Assembly (NCBI RefSeq): GCF_900113275.1
Contig: NZ_FOOU01000014.1
Span: 44,876-108,875, forward strand
Direction: 5' to 3'
From: Neptunomonas qingdaonensis
GTDB taxonomy: Bacteria; Pseudomonadota; Gammaproteobacteria; Pseudomonadales; Balneatricaceae
DNA length: 64,000 nt
In this document: in pieces, positions 63,426-64,000 of the stretch
Layout: each line of letters begins with the position of its first letter
How positions within the stretch are numbered: the stretch's first letter is position 1
Notes under the pieces: generated by a model
Database searches by the model: none
Seen by the model: the letters and a program-made list of their open reading frames with translations, nothing else
What the model was told of the DNA's origin: nothing
Made by a program: the position numbers and the translations under genes

Positions 63426-63457
63426 AAAAAAACCCCGATCACAGCGTGATCGGGGTT
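63426..63457 (-). terminator. rRNA operon terminator
   Basis: AACCCCGATCAC (63431-63442) pairs with GTGATCGGGGTT (63446-63457), loop AGC, and seven T on the minus strand. Confidence 0.93.
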
Positions 63458-63469
63458 TCTCTATTAGGT

Positions 63470-63586
63470 GCTTGGCAATGACCTACTCTCACATGGGGAA
63501 ACCCCACACTACCATCGGCGCTAAAACGTTTCACTGCTGAGTTCGGGATGGGATCAGGTGGTTCCATTTCGCTATGGTCGCCAAGC
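63470..63586 (-). rRNA. rrf: 5S ribosomal RNA
   Basis: 117 bases. Ends pair (GCTTGG/CCAAGC). Internal CCCGAACTCAG, AGTGAAACG and GGTAGTGTGGG match bacterial 5S. No tRNA lies between 23S and 5S. Confidence 0.96.
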
Positions 63587-63740
63587 GTAAACTGTCACAA
63601 CGAGGATTTGATGAATGTTTTCTGTTGGTATCTTTTGTCTGTGTCTGTGTTAACAAGCGCTAGTCTGTAACTTTATCTCTTACGGTGATGCCTACTTCAT
63701 TCAGCATCACAACATGCTTCCCACACGCCTTTGGCGTTAT

Positions 63741-64000
<260 letters not shown>

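Overview
The window reads as a chromosome segment of a marine gammaproteobacterium of the Oceanospirillales type (Neptunomonas/Amphritea-like). This is inferred from the conserved block asd-usg-fimV-truA-trpFBA-accD-folC-SPOR-cvpA-purF-metZ, a Tol-Pal cluster next to ruvAB, an acnD/prpF-type methylcitrate cycle and a PHB-depolymerase-type esterase. No IS element, phage or CRISPR array was seen, and no tRNA was recognised. Nearly all genes lie on the minus strand, ending in the 5S and the 3' end of a 23S rRNA on the same strand.

Region 1 (1-13.5 kb) is accessory and eroded. The start of trmN6 and the end of a GGDEF-EAL gene were once neighbours. They are now separated by about 1.55 kb of AT-rich DNA carrying a fatty-acid-hydroxylase-superfamily gene, and the 200-bp junction is present on both sides as a 99% direct repeat. 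Next come a frameshifted MFS transporter facing a LysR N-terminal relic, an intact Tat-exported PhoX phosphatase, and a three-gene set (esterase, keto-acid hydratase, DEDDh exonuclease). After these are the decayed remains of a folD-like gene and a small cupin, then an orphan FetB-type permease behind a Cys-rich flavoprotein.

Region 2 (13.6-26.3 kb) is core: nadA, queC, the tol-pal-cpoB operon, a TraR/DksA-like gene, ruvAB, ftsY (with a 12-bp repeat array) and a divergent CPA2 antiporter. Region 3 (26.4-34.5 kb) is the methylcitrate operon (GntR regulator, prpB, prpC, acnD, prpF) for propionyl-CoA disposal. A near-identical 14-bp palindrome lies in front of the operon and in front of a neighbouring alpha/beta hydrolase, which suggests a shared regulon.

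Region 4 (34.6-42.6 kb) has pabB, a 43-residue DUF2986-type gene, yacL, a YgjP-type metallopeptidase, a complete AmmeMemoRadiSam system (AMMECR1 protein, MEMO/LigB protein, radical SAM protein, the last divergent), dusC and thpR. The AmmeMemoRadiSam trio is conserved and, to my knowledge, has no settled biochemical function. It is the best candidate here for a poorly described system.

Region 5 (41.4-60 kb) is the metZ-to-leuC biosynthetic block, with FimV carrying a 17-codon pure GCA run. Region 6 (60.2-64 kb) has an 87-residue Cys-containing protein, a HisA of the eukaryotic (yeast HIS6) type rather than the bacterial type, minCDE, and the rRNA operon end with a strong terminator.
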